From assembly GCF_030295405.1 (NCBI RefSeq), contig NZ_AP027080.1, forward strand, positions 248,001 through 312,000: a DNA stretch of 64,000 nucleotides, written 5' to 3'. Origin of the DNA: Mesoterricola silvestris. Its GTDB lineage: Bacteria > Acidobacteriota > Holophagae > Holophagales > Holophagaceae. Under the pieces are notes generated by a model. The model worked only from the letters and a program-made list of their open reading frames with translations. It did no database searches and was not told the origin of the DNA. A program made the translations under genes and the position numbers. Numbering within the stretch: the first letter of the stretch is position 1; the number at the start of each line of letters is the position of its first letter. Of this stretch, positions 28,629 through 47,209 are shown piece after piece.

Positions 28629-29840
28629 TCACCGCCCCCCGGAAAGCCCCCCGCGGGGGGCTTTCCGCTGTACGGCGTTCCACGCCAGGAGCCCCGCCAT
28701 GGCCGCCAGGGCCAGGGCGGCCTCCACCCCGAAGGCCACCCGGGCCCCGGCCCGGGCCATGAGGAGGCCCATGAGCGGGCTGGACACCAGGGCCCCCAGG
28801 CCCAGCACCGACTGCAGCGCCCCGAAACCCGTGCCCCGGGACGCGGCCGGAAGCAGGTCCGCCAGGAGGGCCTTCTCCACCCCCTCCGTGAAGCCGTAAA
28901 ACGCGCCGTAGCCCAGGAGGGCCGCCGCGAAGGGCGCGGGGGAGGTGGCGGTGCCCATCACCGCGTAGGCGGCGGCGTACACCGCCCAGCCCATGGCCAG
29001 GAAGGGCACCCGGCCGTACCGGTCCGAGAGCCGGCCCACGGGCAGGGCCAGGGAGGCCGCGAGCAGGTTGAAGAGCAGGAAGACCCCGAGGATCTCCCGG
29101 ATGGAGAACCCCGCCTGCCGGGCCCGCAGCACCAGGAAGGCGTCGCTGGAATTGGCCAGGGCGAACAGGAAGACCAGGGCCAGGTAGCCCCGGGCCTCCC
29201 GGGGCACGTGCCAGGAGAGGCGACGGGAGGAGGTGGTGGCCCGGGGGATCCGGGGGACCCACACCACCAGCAGGGCCACCGTGGCCAGGCCCAGGGGCAG
29301 GGCCAGCCACACGCAGGTGCGGAAGGTCTGGGCCGTCATGGGTCCCCGGCCCACCCCCGCGGCCAGGGCCAGGGCGATGCCGGCCATGGCGCCGAGGGTG
29401 TCCAGGAAGCGGGTGACCCCGAAATCCCGTCCGGACCGCCCGGCCGCAGCGGCGTCGGCGATCATGGCGTCCCGGGGGGCCGCCCGCAGGCCCTTTCCCA
29501 CCCGCTCCAGCACCCGGCTCAGCCCCACCAGTGCCGGGGTGAAGGTGAGCAGGTACAGGGCCCGGGCCGCGACGCTCAGGGCGTAGCCCCCCACCACGAA
29601 CCCCTTGCGGCTGGGCATGCGGTCCGAAAGCCACCCGCTGACGCCCTTCAGGAACACCGCCGCGCTCTCGGCCACCCCCTCCACCACGCCCACCAGGGCG
29701 GGGGAAGAGCCCAGGGCCACCGTCAGGTAGAGGGGCAGCATCCGGGCCAGCACCTCCCCCGCGCAGTCGTTGAGGAAGGCCACCCAGCCCAGCCGGGTGG
29801 AAATGCTAAGGGAAGGGGAGGATGGTTCCGGCGGGGCCAT
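28629..29840 (-). CDS. MFS transporter
   Basis: 403 residues with about 12 hydrophobic helices. The MFS loop motif appears twice, as GWLSDRMPSRKG after helix 2 and GRLSDRYGRVPF after helix 8. The segment RVGKGLRAAPRDAMIAD is typical of a broad, poorly characterised MFS group in bacteria. The substrate is unknown. The ATG at 29840 was chosen by fit to the family; no strong ribosome site is seen, and a GTG at 29924 would add 28 polar residues. It converges on the receptor gene, with a hairpin inside its 3' end. Confidence 0.85.
   Translation of the reverse strand: MAPPEPSSPSLSISTRLGWVAFLNDCAGEVLARMLPLYLTVALGSSPALVGVVEGVAESAAVFLKGVSGWLSDRMPSRKGFVVGGYALSVAARALYLLTFTPALVGLSRVLERVGKGLRAAPRDAMIADAAAAGRSGRDFGVTRFLDTLGAMAGIALALAAGVGRGPMTAQTFRTCVWLALPLGLATVALLVVWVPRIPRATTSSRRLSWHVPREARGYLALVFLFALANSSDAFLVLRARQAGFSIREILGVFLLFNLLAASLALPVGRLSDRYGRVPFLAMGWAVYAAAYAVMGTATSPAPFAAALLGYGAFYGFTEGVEKALLADLLPAASRGTGFGALQSVLGLGALVSSPLMGLLMARAGARVAFGVEAALALAAMAGLLAWNAVQRKAPRGGLSGGR
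28641..28666. terminator. GC-rich hairpin between convergent genes
   Basis: GGAAAGCCCCCC and GGGGGGCTTTCC form a perfect 12-base stem with a 2-base loop, 18 bases past the receptor stop and within the last codons of the MFS gene. It may stop transcription from the receptor; no T-run follows. Confidence 0.6.
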
Positions 29841-29959
29841 GGGGAGAGAATAGCCTCTTGGTCTTGGGCGGTCTTCAGGCCATCCTGAAGGTTCGTTGTT
29901 GAACTTATGGGTCGTCTGCGCCACTTCGTTGACATGGACACCATGTGGGAGGTTTGGGT

Positions 29960-31336
29960 ATGGCGAGGACGACGTTGAGGATCGGATTGGGCGCGCTCGG
30001 GCTCCTGGCGGGCCTGGGGACGCCCCTGGCGGCCCAGACCCTCTGGGTGCCGGCTTCCGACCCCGTGGGCATCGCCCGGGGCGGAGCGGGGGTCGCCTTC
30101 GGCCAGAGCCTGGAGGCCGCGGCCCTGAACCCCGCCCTCCTGGTCACCCTGCGGGAGGACGCCAGCGCCTTCCTGGCCGCGGGCATGGAACTGCAGTCCT
30201 CCCAGGCCACCCTCCAGGCCAATTCCAGCGTGCAGTACAGCACGGACCGGAACCGGTTCCTGCCCGCCCTGGGGGCCGCCTGGAAGCTCAAGCCCAACCT
30301 CTACCTGGGGCTGAAATTTGATAATCCTTTCATGCGCCATGCCGAACTGCCCAGCGTGTACACCGGCCGGTTCGAGGCCCAGGGCATGGATCTCACCACC
30401 CGCCGCGCGGAGATCCAGCTCTCGTACGCCCTCACCCCCGGCCTCTCCTTCGGGGCCAGCCTGGGCATGACGCACGTGAAGTATTCCTTCACGAATTCCG
30501 TGCGGGTGGAGGTGCCGGGCAACCCCCTGGCCCCCGTCGGCACCGCCAACCCCGTGCAGGGCCTCCTGGAGCTCAACGCCCTGCAGGAGGGCTCCAAGAA
30601 CCTCCCCAGCTACGCCCTCGGCTTCCGGTGGGCCATGAATCCCCGATGGACCATCGCCGGGGCGTACCAGGGCTCCATCACCGGGACCCTGCCCGTGAAG
30701 GCGCGCCTGGACGACAGCCACCGGGCCCTGGTGGGCAAGAGCGGCTTCGGGGACCCCAACGCCATCGCCGTGCCCGCCGCCCAGACCCTGCAGGGGATCC
30801 TCACCGTCACCCCGGGCTCCGGGGACATCACGCTTCCCGGCCGCTTCACCCTGGGCGTCCGCCAGCGCATGACCCAGACCTTCACCTGGGAGGCCGACCT
30901 GCGCTACGTCCTGGGCGGCAGCCTGAAGCTGCCCGGCTACGCCACCGTCACCGGTCCCACCGGGACGGTGAGCGGGTCGGGCTTCCCCGGGGAGGTGCAC
31001 AGCGGCTTCGGCATCAGCCTCGCCGGCGAGGTGACCTTCACCAAGAACCTCACGGGCCGCCTCGGCCTCTCCTCCGACCCGGGCCTGCGCAAGGATCCCA
31101 CGGTGGAGCCCGTCCTGGGCGGATCCCGCACCGCGGCCTTCTCCGCGGGCCTCGGCTGGAAGGTGCTCAAGGGCGAGGTGAACCTCGGCTGGCAGATCCG
31201 CCAGAGCCAGGACCGCGAAGTGAAGAACCTCGACTTCCGCTGGGGCACCGGCGGCGTCCCCACCACCACCGGCACCCTCACCCGGGTGGAGGGCATGGGC
31301 CACCTCTGGTCCATCGGATACAAGAAGGCCTTCTAG
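29960..31336 (+). CDS. OmpP1/FadL family outer-membrane protein
   Basis: 458 residues. The signal peptide covers about 1-26 (ending PLAAQ). The next segment, SDPVGIARGGAGVAFG...AAALNPALL, is the N-terminal plug region typical of FadL-type porins, where NPA is the family hallmark. A beta-barrel with alternating hydrophobic strands follows and ends in a terminal Phe (GYKKAF). These proteins take up long-chain fatty acids or aromatic hydrocarbons. The start at 29960 has GGGAGG 8 bases upstream. It ends one base before rlmB. Confidence 0.85.
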   Translation: MARTTLRIGLGALGLLAGLGTPLAAQTLWVPASDPVGIARGGAGVAFGQSLEAAALNPALLVTLREDASAFLAAGMELQSSQATLQANSSVQYSTDRNRFLPALGAAWKLKPNLYLGLKFDNPFMRHAELPSVYTGRFEAQGMDLTTRRAEIQLSYALTPGLSFGASLGMTHVKYSFTNSVRVEVPGNPLAPVGTANPVQGLLELNALQEGSKNLPSYALGFRWAMNPRWTIAGAYQGSITGTLPVKARLDDSHRALVGKSGFGDPNAIAVPAAQTLQGILTVTPGSGDITLPGRFTLGVRQRMTQTFTWEADLRYVLGGSLKLPGYATVTGPTGTVSGSGFPGEVHSGFGISLAGEVTFTKNLTGRLGLSSDPGLRKDPTVEPVLGGSRTAAFSAGLGWKVLKGEVNLGWQIRQSQDREVKNLDFRWGTGGVPTTTGTLTRVEGMGHLWSIGYKKAF

Positions 31337-31337
31337 C

Positions 31338-32072
31338 ATGCGATTCCTGGGCCCCCACGCCTGCGAGGAGGCGCTGTCCCGCGGCGAGCTCCAGACCCTG
31401 CGCATCGCCCCCACCGCCTGGGAGCGCTGCGCCAAGCTGCGTTCCGACGCGCGGGAGCAGGGCGTCGTCATCCACCGCGAACCCATGGACAGCCTGGACC
31501 GCCGGGCCCAGGGCCAGCGCCACCAGGGCGTCCTGGGCGAAGGGGAGGCCATCGTCCTGGGCACCCTGGCCGAACTGGCCCAGCGGGTGCGGGAGAAGGG
31601 CTCCTCCGCCCTGGTGCTGGCCCTGGACGGCGTCACCGACCCGCACAATTTCGGCGCCATCCTGCGCTCCGCGGCGGGAGCCGGCGTGGACGGGGTGGTC
31701 TTCCCCGAGCGCCGCGCCGCCCAGGTGAACGAGACCGTGGTGCGCGCCAGCGCGGGCACCGTGGGCCGCGTCCCCCTGATCCGGGTGGTGAACCTCGCCC
31801 GGGCCCTGGAGGACCTCAAGGAGGCCGGGGCCTGGGTCTACGGCCTGGCCGCGGGCCCTCGCAGCGGCGACTACCTGGCGGAGAAGTTCGACCGCGCCAC
31901 CGTCCTGGTCCTGGGATCCGAAGGGGAGGGGCTCCACCAGAAGATCCAGGAGCACTGCGACGGCCTCCTGGCCATCGGCATGCCGGGGGGAATCGAAAGC
32001 CTGAATGTTTCAAGCGCCGCGGCCGTCATGCTTTTCCGGGTCCTGGCCCAGCGCGGAGCGGTCCCCCGGTGA
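31338..32072 (+). CDS. rlmB: TrmH/SpoU-family rRNA methyltransferase (RlmB-like)
   Basis: 244 residues. The SPOUT knot motifs are DPHNFGAILRSA, VLGSEGEGL and SLNVSSAAAVMLFR. The N-terminal 75 residues form the L30-like substrate-binding domain (HACEEALSRGELQTL). RlmB 2'-O-methylates G2251 of 23S rRNA. It directly follows the FadL-type gene and precedes the tRNA/tuf promoter region. The family is certain; RlmB rather than another SpoU member is the likely call. Confidence 0.88.
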   Translation: MRFLGPHACEEALSRGELQTLRIAPTAWERCAKLRSDAREQGVVIHREPMDSLDRRAQGQRHQGVLGEGEAIVLGTLAELAQRVREKGSSALVLALDGVTDPHNFGAILRSAAGAGVDGVVFPERRAAQVNETVVRASAGTVGRVPLIRVVNLARALEDLKEAGAWVYGLAAGPRSGDYLAEKFDRATVLVLGSEGEGLHQKIQEHCDGLLAIGMPGGIESLNVSSAAAVMLFRVLAQRGAVPR

Positions 32073-32079
32073 ATCTTTT

Positions 32080-32108
32080 TTGTTGTGCCCCTCCTGCGGG
32101 CGTGTTAT
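32080..32108 (+). promoter_or_regulatory. candidate promoter of the tRNA-tuf operon
   Basis: TTGTTG (32080-32085), a 17-base spacer and TGTTAT (32103-32108; four of six). It sits right after rlmB and about 65 bases before tRNA-Tyr, as expected for a strong stable-RNA promoter. Confidence 0.5.
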
Positions 32109-32172
32109 CTTTGCAGTTCCCTGTCAGGAAAGCTTTGCCTCACAGAGCGCCGAAACAGGGATCCTTTGACAT

Positions 32173-32260
32173 TGCCTAGATGGCCGAGTGGTTAATGGCA
32201 GCAGACTGTAAATCTGCCGGGCTCCGCCCTACGGAGGTTCGAATCCTTCTCTAGGCACCA
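32173..32260 (+). tRNA. tRNA-Tyr (GTA)
   Basis: Acceptor arms GCCTAGA and TCTAGGC pair fully, anticodon GTA sits in loop CTGTAAA, and a long variable arm (type II tRNA) follows the anticodon stem. TTCGAAT is the T loop and CCA is encoded. Confidence 0.96.
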
Positions 32261-32287
32261 GTTCTTTCGCGGAAGACTGGTTGTTTT

Positions 32288-32363
<76 letters not shown>

Positions 32364-32373
32364 GAAAAGCATG

Positions 32374-32448
32374 GCCCACATAGCTCAGTGGCAGAGCGCG
32401 TCCTTGGTAAGGACGAGGTCGGCGGTTCAATCCCGCCTGTGGGCTCCA
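32374..32448 (+). tRNA. tRNA-Thr (GGT)
   Basis: Acceptor arms GCCCACA and TGTGGGC, anticodon GGT in loop TTGGTAA, T loop TTCAATC, CCA encoded. It lies 63 bases upstream of tuf in the common Tyr-Gly-Thr-tuf order. Confidence 0.97.
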
Positions 32449-32511
32449 CTTTTCACCGCGCACCACCCAACTCAGCAACTTCACAATCCCCACCACCTCC
32501 AGGAGGCACCT

Positions 32512-33705
<1,194 letters not shown>

Positions 33706-33716
33706 AGGAACACGCC

Positions 33717-33866
33717 ATGCGTGACATCGTTCAGCTCCTCTGCACCGAGTGCAAGCGCAAGAACTACACCACCACCAAGAACAAGCGCACCACCACGGGC
33801 AAGCTCGAGTTCAAGAAGCACTGCCGTTCCTGCGGGGGCCACAAGCTCCACCGGGAAGGCAAGTAG
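33717..33866 (+). CDS. rpmG: ribosomal protein bL33, zinc-binding form
   Basis: 49 residues, the normal size. Two cysteine pairs (LLCTECK near residues 9-12 and KHCRSCGG near 36-39) make this the zinc-binding (C+) form. A cysteine-free paralogue is sometimes used under zinc limitation and is not in this window. The ATG follows AAAGGAA. It lies between tuf and tRNA-Trp as in many genomes. Confidence 0.96.
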   Translation: MRDIVQLLCTECKRKNYTTTKNKRTTTGKLEFKKHCRSCGGHKLHREGK

Positions 33867-33878
33867 GAAGGGTCGAAG

Positions 33879-33900
33879 GGACCCCGCTCCGGCGGGGTCC
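33879..33900 (+). terminator. hairpin between rpmG and tRNA-Trp
   Basis: GGACCCCGC and GCGGGGTCC form a 9-base stem with a 4-base loop, followed by TGCTTCCTT. It may be a weak terminator or a processing site ahead of the tRNA. Confidence 0.5.
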
Positions 33901-33919
33901 TGCTTCCTTGGAAGCCCAT

Positions 33920-33995
33920 AGGGGAGTAGCTCAGCTGGTAGAGCAGCGGACTCCAAATCCGCAGGTCGCGGGTTCGAAACCTGTCTCCCCTGCCA
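33920..33995 (+). tRNA. tRNA-Trp (CCA)
   Basis: Acceptor arms AGGGGAG and CTCCCCT, D-arm AGCTCAGCTGGTAGAGC, anticodon CCA in loop CTCCAAA, T loop TTCGAAA, encoded CCA end. Located before secE, its usual place. Confidence 0.97.
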
Positions 33996-34070
33996 TTCTT
34001 GCTCGGCCCCAGCCCACGACAGCTGGGGCCAATTGCATAAAATTCGCCCTTTGATAGCCGGGAGATCCCG

Positions 34071-34262
34071 TTGATTTCAGCCATCAAGCATCAAGCCAAG
34101 GAGCTTCTCGCGGAGCTCAAGCGCGTTGATTGGCCCGGAAAGCCGAAAGTGCTGAGCGCCGCCTATTCGGTGGTGTTCGTCTCGGCCTTCGTGGGCCTGT
34201 TCCTGTGGGCGTGCGACAAGGCCATCTCCTGGGGGATGGCGTTCATCCTCCCTCACCACTAG
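34071..34262 (+). CDS. secE: protein translocase subunit SecE
   Basis: 63 residues with one membrane helix (about 27-55). The cytoplasmic amphipathic part ends in ELKRVDWPGKPKVLSA, the family hallmark. It stabilises SecY in the Sec translocon. The start is TTG at 34071 with GGGAG upstream. It is followed 13 bases later by nusG. Confidence 0.95.
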   Translation: MISAIKHQAKELLAELKRVDWPGKPKVLSAAYSVVFVSAFVGLFLWACDKAISWGMAFILPHH

Positions 34263-34275
34263 TCCGGAGGACCCG

Positions 34276-34908
34276 ATGACCGATCTGCTGGGTATGCCCG
34301 GAGAAACCTTGGCACCCCCCACCAACGAACGGAAGATGGCCTGGTTCATCATCCACACCTACTCCGGCTACGAGGCCAAGGTGATGGAGAGTCTCCGCCA
34401 GCGCATCAAGATGGAAGAACGGGATGAGCACTTCGGCGACATCCAGATCCCCGAGGAGACCTACGAGGAGATGAAGGTCGACGCCAAGTCGGGGCGGAAG
34501 GAGCGGGTGCTGAAAAAGCGCAAGTCCTTCCCCGGCTACCTGCTGGTTCAGATCGCGGTCACCAAGAAGGGTGCGAACTACGAGATGGAGGATGCCGATT
34601 GGCACCTCGTCCGCAACACCCCCAAGGTCACCAGCTTCGTGGGCGCCAACAAGAAGCGCCCCACGCCCCTCACGGACGACGAGGTGCGGCAGATCATGAA
34701 CCACACCGAGGAGACCCAGGAGAAGCCCAAACCCAAATACCACTTTGAAAAGGGCGAAAAGGTCCGTATCATAGACGGCCCGTTCGCCAACTTCGAAGGG
34801 GATGTGGAGGAAATCCACGAAGAGCGCTCCACCATCAAGGTGATGGTGACGGTGTTCGGTCGCAGCACCCCCGTGGAGCTCGACTTCATCCAGGTGGAGA
34901 AGCGCTAG
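34276..34908 (+). CDS. nusG: transcription termination/antitermination factor NusG
   Basis: 210 residues. The NGN domain starts at about residue 22 (WFIIHTYSGYEAKV) and contains KSFPGYLLVQ. The KOW domain is at about 155-205 (EKVRIIDGPFANFEGDV). The protein has about 20 extra residues before the usual NusG start; the ATG at 34276 was kept because it has GGAGG 5 bases upstream, but the internal Met just before WFII (residue 21) could be the real start. NusG binds RNA polymerase and couples it with the ribosome or Rho. Confidence 0.96.
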   Translation: MTDLLGMPGETLAPPTNERKMAWFIIHTYSGYEAKVMESLRQRIKMEERDEHFGDIQIPEETYEEMKVDAKSGRKERVLKKRKSFPGYLLVQIAVTKKGANYEMEDADWHLVRNTPKVTSFVGANKKRPTPLTDDEVRQIMNHTEETQEKPKPKYHFEKGEKVRIIDGPFANFEGDVEEIHEERSTIKVMVTVFGRSTPVELDFIQVEKR

Positions 34909-34971
34909 CTTCCCGCCCTACAAGGCGACAGTCGCCGGCATGCGCCGGAATCCGTCGCGGGAGAACAAGAC

Positions 34972-35403
34972 ATGGCCAAGAAGGTAACCGGATACATCAA
35001 GCTGCAGCTTCCCGCCGGCGAAGCCACCCCGGCGCCCCCCGTGGGTCCCGCCCTGGGCCAGCACGGCGTGAACATCATGGAGTTCGTGAAGCAGTTCAAC
35101 GCCAAGTCCGTCACCCAGGTGGAGAAGGGCACGATCCTGCCCGTCGTCATCACCGTCTACGGCGACCGCAGCTTCAGCTTCATCCTCAAGACCCCCCCCG
35201 CCGCCGTGCTCATCAAGAAGAAGCTCGGCCTGGAAAAGGGCAGCGCCGTCCCCAACAAGACCAAGGTGGGCAAGATCACCCAGGCCCAGCTGGAGGAGAT
35301 CGCCAAGATCAAGATGCCCGATCTCAACGCCGGCAGCCTCGAGGCCGCCATGCGCTCCATCGCGGGCTCCGCGCGCTCCATGGGCGTGGAAGTCATCAAG
35401 TAG
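34972..35403 (+). CDS. rplK: ribosomal protein uL11
   Basis: 143 residues, standard size. N-terminal [32 protein letters not shown] is the conserved segment of the factor-binding stalk base (only its first part is needed for recognition), and the C-terminal RNA-binding domain ends [20 protein letters not shown]. Binds 23S rRNA near the GTPase centre. Lies between nusG and rplA as usual. Confidence 0.98.
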   Translation: MAKKVTGYIKLQLPAGEATPAPPVGPALGQHGVNIMEFVKQFNAKSVTQVEKGTILPVVITVYGDRSFSFILKTPPAAVLIKKKLGLEKGSAVPNKTKVGKITQAQLEEIAKIKMPDLNAGSLEAAMRSIAGSARSMGVEVIK

Positions 35404-35489
35404 GACCGATTCCAACGGAGGCCCGCATCGTGCGGGAAACCCGGCAACCGCGACCGTCATCGCGGAAGATCTTTTGAACAGGAGTTAAA

Positions 35490-36179
35490 ATGGCAAAACC
35501 TGGAAAGAAGTACCAGGCCGCCGCCTCCAAGATCGAAGATCGCCCCTACGACCTCAGCGAGGCCCTTGGCGTGATCACGAACCTGGCGTTCGCCAAGTTC
35601 GATGAGACCGTGGAAGTGCACATGAGGCTCGGCGTCGACCCCCGGCACGCGGACCAGATGGTCCGTGGCACCATTGTCCTGCCCCACGGCACGGGCAAGG
35701 CCATGCGGGTAGCCGTCATCGCCACGGGCGAAAAGATCAAGGACGCGGAGGCCGCCGGTGCGGATATCGTGGGCGGGGACGATCTCGTGGAGCGCATCGC
35801 GGGTGGTTTCCTGGAATTCGACGCCCTCGTCGCCACGCCGGACATGATGAAGGGCGTCGGCCGTCTCGGAAAGGTGCTGGGCCCCCGCGGCCTCATGCCC
35901 AACCCCAAGACGGGCACCGTGACCTTCGACGTGGCCAAGGCCGTCAAGGAGATCAAGGCCGGCAAGGTCGAGTATCGCGTTGACAAGACCGGCATCATCC
36001 ATGCCGGCGTCGGCAAGATCTCGTTCGGAGTCGAAAAGCTCATCGAGAATGCCAAGGCCCTCATCGACGCCGTCCACAAGGCCAAGCCGTCCGCCGCTAA
36101 GGGCAAGTATGTGAAGGCCATCCACATGGCTTCCACGATGGGCCCCAGCGTCTCCGTCAGCCACGTTGTGGAAAAGTAG
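35490..36179 (+). CDS. rplA: ribosomal protein uL1
   Basis: 229 residues, standard size, with the L1 signature region [20 protein letters not shown]. Forms the mobile L1 stalk at the E site and in many bacteria represses its own rplK-rplA mRNA. The 86-base rplK-rplA gap has no hairpin strong enough to call an L1 site. The ribosome site is AACAGGAG. Confidence 0.98.
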   Translation: MAKPGKKYQAAASKIEDRPYDLSEALGVITNLAFAKFDETVEVHMRLGVDPRHADQMVRGTIVLPHGTGKAMRVAVIATGEKIKDAEAAGADIVGGDDLVERIAGGFLEFDALVATPDMMKGVGRLGKVLGPRGLMPNPKTGTVTFDVAKAVKEIKAGKVEYRVDKTGIIHAGVGKISFGVEKLIENAKALIDAVHKAKPSAAKGKYVKAIHMASTMGPSVSVSHVVEK

Positions 36180-36188
36180 GAGCGGACC

Positions 36189-36692
36189 ATGGAACGCGAA
36201 CAGAAACGCACCGAAGTGGCCCAGCTCAAGGGGACGTTCACCACGGCCAAGTCCGCGGTCGTCCTCGGGTTCAAGGGCCTTACCGTCGTCAAGGACACCT
36301 CCTTCCGGAAGTCCATCCGGGAGAGCCACGCCCAGTACCGGGTTTCCAAGAACACGCTGCTCAAGCTGGCGGTGAAGGAATCCCAGTTCGAAAGCCTGTC
36401 CGAGCACTTCAAGGGCGCCACCGCCGTCGCCACCACGGAAAACGACGTGGTCGCCCTGGCCAAGGCCGTCAACAACTTCCTCAAGGACAATCCGGCCGCC
36501 AACCTCAAGGGCGCCATCCTTGACGGAAAGGCCGTCAGCATGGCGGAGTTCAAGCAGATCGCCGAACTCCCCTCCCGCGACGTCCTCATCGGCAAGCTGC
36601 TCTACCTCATGATGTACCCCATCTCCGGCATCGCAGTGGCTCTGGAGGCGATCCGCAAGCAGAAGGAAGACGTGGCCCCCGCCGCCGAATAG
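36189..36692 (+). CDS. rplJ: ribosomal protein uL10
   Basis: 167 residues. N-terminal rRNA-binding domain with [18 protein letters not shown] and [11 protein letters not shown], then the C-terminal helix that carries the L7/L12 dimers. It begins 9 bases after rplA, so the classic long L10 leader that binds L10/L12 is absent between these two genes. Confidence 0.97.
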   Translation: MEREQKRTEVAQLKGTFTTAKSAVVLGFKGLTVVKDTSFRKSIRESHAQYRVSKNTLLKLAVKESQFESLSEHFKGATAVATTENDVVALAKAVNNFLKDNPAANLKGAILDGKAVSMAEFKQIAELPSRDVLIGKLLYLMMYPISGIAVALEAIRKQKEDVAPAAE

Positions 36693-36750
36693 GCCCGCGA
36701 CCCCCCCGTCTCCACCCACCCCGAAACCAATCATTCGAGAGGAGAACTAC

Positions 36751-37131
36751 ATGGCTCTCACCGCTGATATGTTGATCAAGGAAATCGAAACCATGACCGT
36801 CCTCGACCTGGCCAACCTGGTCAAGGCCCTCGAGGAGCGCTTCGGCGTTTCCGCCGCCGCTGTCGCGGCCCCCGCCGCCGGCGGCGGTGCCGCCGCGGCC
36901 GCTCCCGCCGAGGAGCAGACCGAGTTCAACGTCGAACTCGTCGAGGCTGGCGCCCAGAAGCTGAACGTCATCAAGGCGGTCCGCGAAATCGTGGCCGGCC
37001 TGGGCCTCAAGGAAGCCAAGGACATGGTCGACGGCGCCCCCAAGGTCGTCAAGGAAGGCGTGTCCAAGGACGAAGCCGCCAAGATCAAGGAAAAGCTCGA
37101 AGCCGCCGGCGCCAAGGTCGCGATCAAGTAA
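36751..37131 (+). CDS. rplL: ribosomal protein bL12 (L7/L12)
   Basis: 126 residues. N-terminal dimerisation domain (about 1-33), Ala/Gly-rich flexible hinge (about 38-54) and C-terminal factor-binding domain containing [21 protein letters not shown] (conserved helix). Recruits elongation factors. Its GAGAGGAG ribosome site is strong, as expected for the multicopy stalk protein. Confidence 0.98.
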   Translation: MALTADMLIKEIETMTVLDLANLVKALEERFGVSAAAVAAPAAGGGAAAAAPAEEQTEFNVELVEAGAQKLNVIKAVREIVAGLGLKEAKDMVDGAPKVVKEGVSKDEAAKIKEKLEAAGAKVAIK

Positions 37132-37468
37132 AAAGCCGACCGGCCGCGTCGAATCCAAAGCGCGAGGTGTCTTTGTACACCTTGCGCTTTGTGGTTTGTG
37201 AAAAAGTGGTATGCTTATTTCTTGCCCCCGGACCCACGTCCGGGCATTTCGATCCCAGCCACCACAAAGGGCCCCGGTTGCCTCATTTTCCGTGTGCCAG
37301 AACATCGCGATCCTTCGGGTCAGCTTCCGCCGGTGACGGCGGGTGGCTGACCCCAGGTCCGTCGCTGGCCGCGAATCCGGTGCGCCCGGATCGATCGTTT
37401 CCGTCCGACCTCTCCACGTTTTCCCTGCAGTCCCCCAAGGCCTGCGCGGGTGTCTCCCGGAGTGAACC
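37132..37468 (+). promoter_or_regulatory. structured rplL-rpoB intergenic leader
   Basis: The 337-base gap has no gene but three hairpins. One is at 37156-37191 (arms CAAAGCGC / GCGCTTTG, further inner pairing). A second is at 37227-37244 (CCCGGAC / GTCCGGG), followed by CATTTC. The third is at 37318-37352 (GGTCAGC / GCTGACC enclosing CGCCG / CGGCG). In other bacteria an attenuator between rplL and rpoB lowers rpoBC transcription relative to the ribosomal genes; the first hairpin is the best candidate. A TATGCT at 37210-37215 resembles a -10 box but has no well-spaced -35. Confidence 0.5.
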
Positions 37469-41860
<4,392 letters not shown>

Positions 41861-41906
41861 GGTCGCGACATTCTGGTGAATCCACAACGATTTAGAGAGG
41901 TCTGAA

Positions 41907-46145
<4,239 letters not shown>

Positions 46146-46231
46146 TCCTCTCCCCATTCCTCGACTGGAACAGCAAGTACCTTTTCCCAATATTCTCCTG
46201 AATTGGAACGGCTCCAGGAAATCACCGGAGG

Positions 46232-47179
46232 ATGATGGTGTTCTCAAGCGCCAGAATCAGAGGACTAGTCGTGCCTGCCAAGGCCGCACTGGTAACAATG
46301 GTGGCGGTTGCACTACTGACGCTTACCGTACCCAACAGCTATACGTCCCAGGCCCGGATCCTTCCGGCAGAGAGTAAAGTCGCGGGTGGGGGGCTAGGAG
46401 CGCTGGCCGCTGCTGTGAATGCGGCTGGCTTCTCGGTGCCTGGAGAGGGATCAGATGCGAACTTTGTCGAGATTCTCCAGAGTCGTACGCTTCTTCAGCA
46501 GCTTTTGGAAACTCGGTTCAATTTTCATGAGGCCCGCTTTATGTTTCAGACTGCGGGCCCAAAGGAAATGACCCTTCAGGAGTACCTAGGCGAGAAGAAC
46601 CTGGACCGCGCTCTTAAGCGAGTCAGAAAGACCCTAGCCGCAGACCGAGACCTAAAATCCAAGATACTTGTCATAACGGTAGAAACCCATTCTCCGGACC
46701 TGTCGCAGGCCGTGGCGGCACGATCATTGGAAATCCTGGGTCGATTTGTCCTTGAGAAGAACCAAACCCGAGGTGGCCTGAAAGCTGCCTACCTGGCAGG
46801 GCGCCTGGTCGATGCCGAGAAGGAAACGAACGCAGCGCAGACTGCCATGGAGCAGTTCCTCTCTACGAATCGAAACTGGTCTTCCAGCCCGGATCCGTAC
46901 GTTCGCTTACATGGCGCCAAGCTGGAAGGTGAATTGAAATTTAGACAACAAATGCTTTATTCCTTGGCAATGAATAGGGAGCAAGCCCTTCTTGAGGAGA
47001 AGAACGACCTGCCGATTGTCAATGTGATGGACAAACCGAACCTACCCGTCCTGAAGAGTGGGCCAGCTCGTTCACTTTTCACGCTGGCCGCCGGAATCCT
47101 TGTCTTTCTTTCAATGTGGGGTTGGAGGAGTCGGTCTGAACTCATCGCCTTCCTCAAATCAAACAAGAATTTGATTTAG
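46232..47179 (+). CDS. Wzz-like chain-length determinant protein
   Basis: 315 residues. One membrane helix near residues 15-33, a periplasmic coiled-coil region (about 40-280, with YTSQARILP at its start as in Wzz/GumC proteins), and a second helix near 283-300. There is no attached tyrosine-kinase domain, so it resembles an O-antigen/EPS length regulator. Start choice is open: ATG at 46232 and 46235 lie 0 and 3 bases from the GGAGG site, GTG at 46238 lies 6 bases away. First gene of the polysaccharide island; a Wzy-like gene follows. Confidence 0.75.
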   Translation: MMVFSSARIRGLVVPAKAALVTMVAVALLTLTVPNSYTSQARILPAESKVAGGGLGALAAAVNAAGFSVPGEGSDANFVEILQSRTLLQQLLETRFNFHEARFMFQTAGPKEMTLQEYLGEKNLDRALKRVRKTLAADRDLKSKILVITVETHSPDLSQAVAARSLEILGRFVLEKNQTRGGLKAAYLAGRLVDAEKETNAAQTAMEQFLSTNRNWSSSPDPYVRLHGAKLEGELKFRQQMLYSLAMNREQALLEEKNDLPIVNVMDKPNLPVLKSGPARSLFTLAAGILVFLSMWGWRSRSELIAFLKSNKNLI

Positions 47180-47209
47180 AAAAGGAAAACCCGGGCTTGG
47201 AAAGCTGAC

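Noticed and set aside
36180-36188. L10 autoregulatory leader before rplJ
   Set aside because: The gap between rplA and rplJ is only 9 bases.
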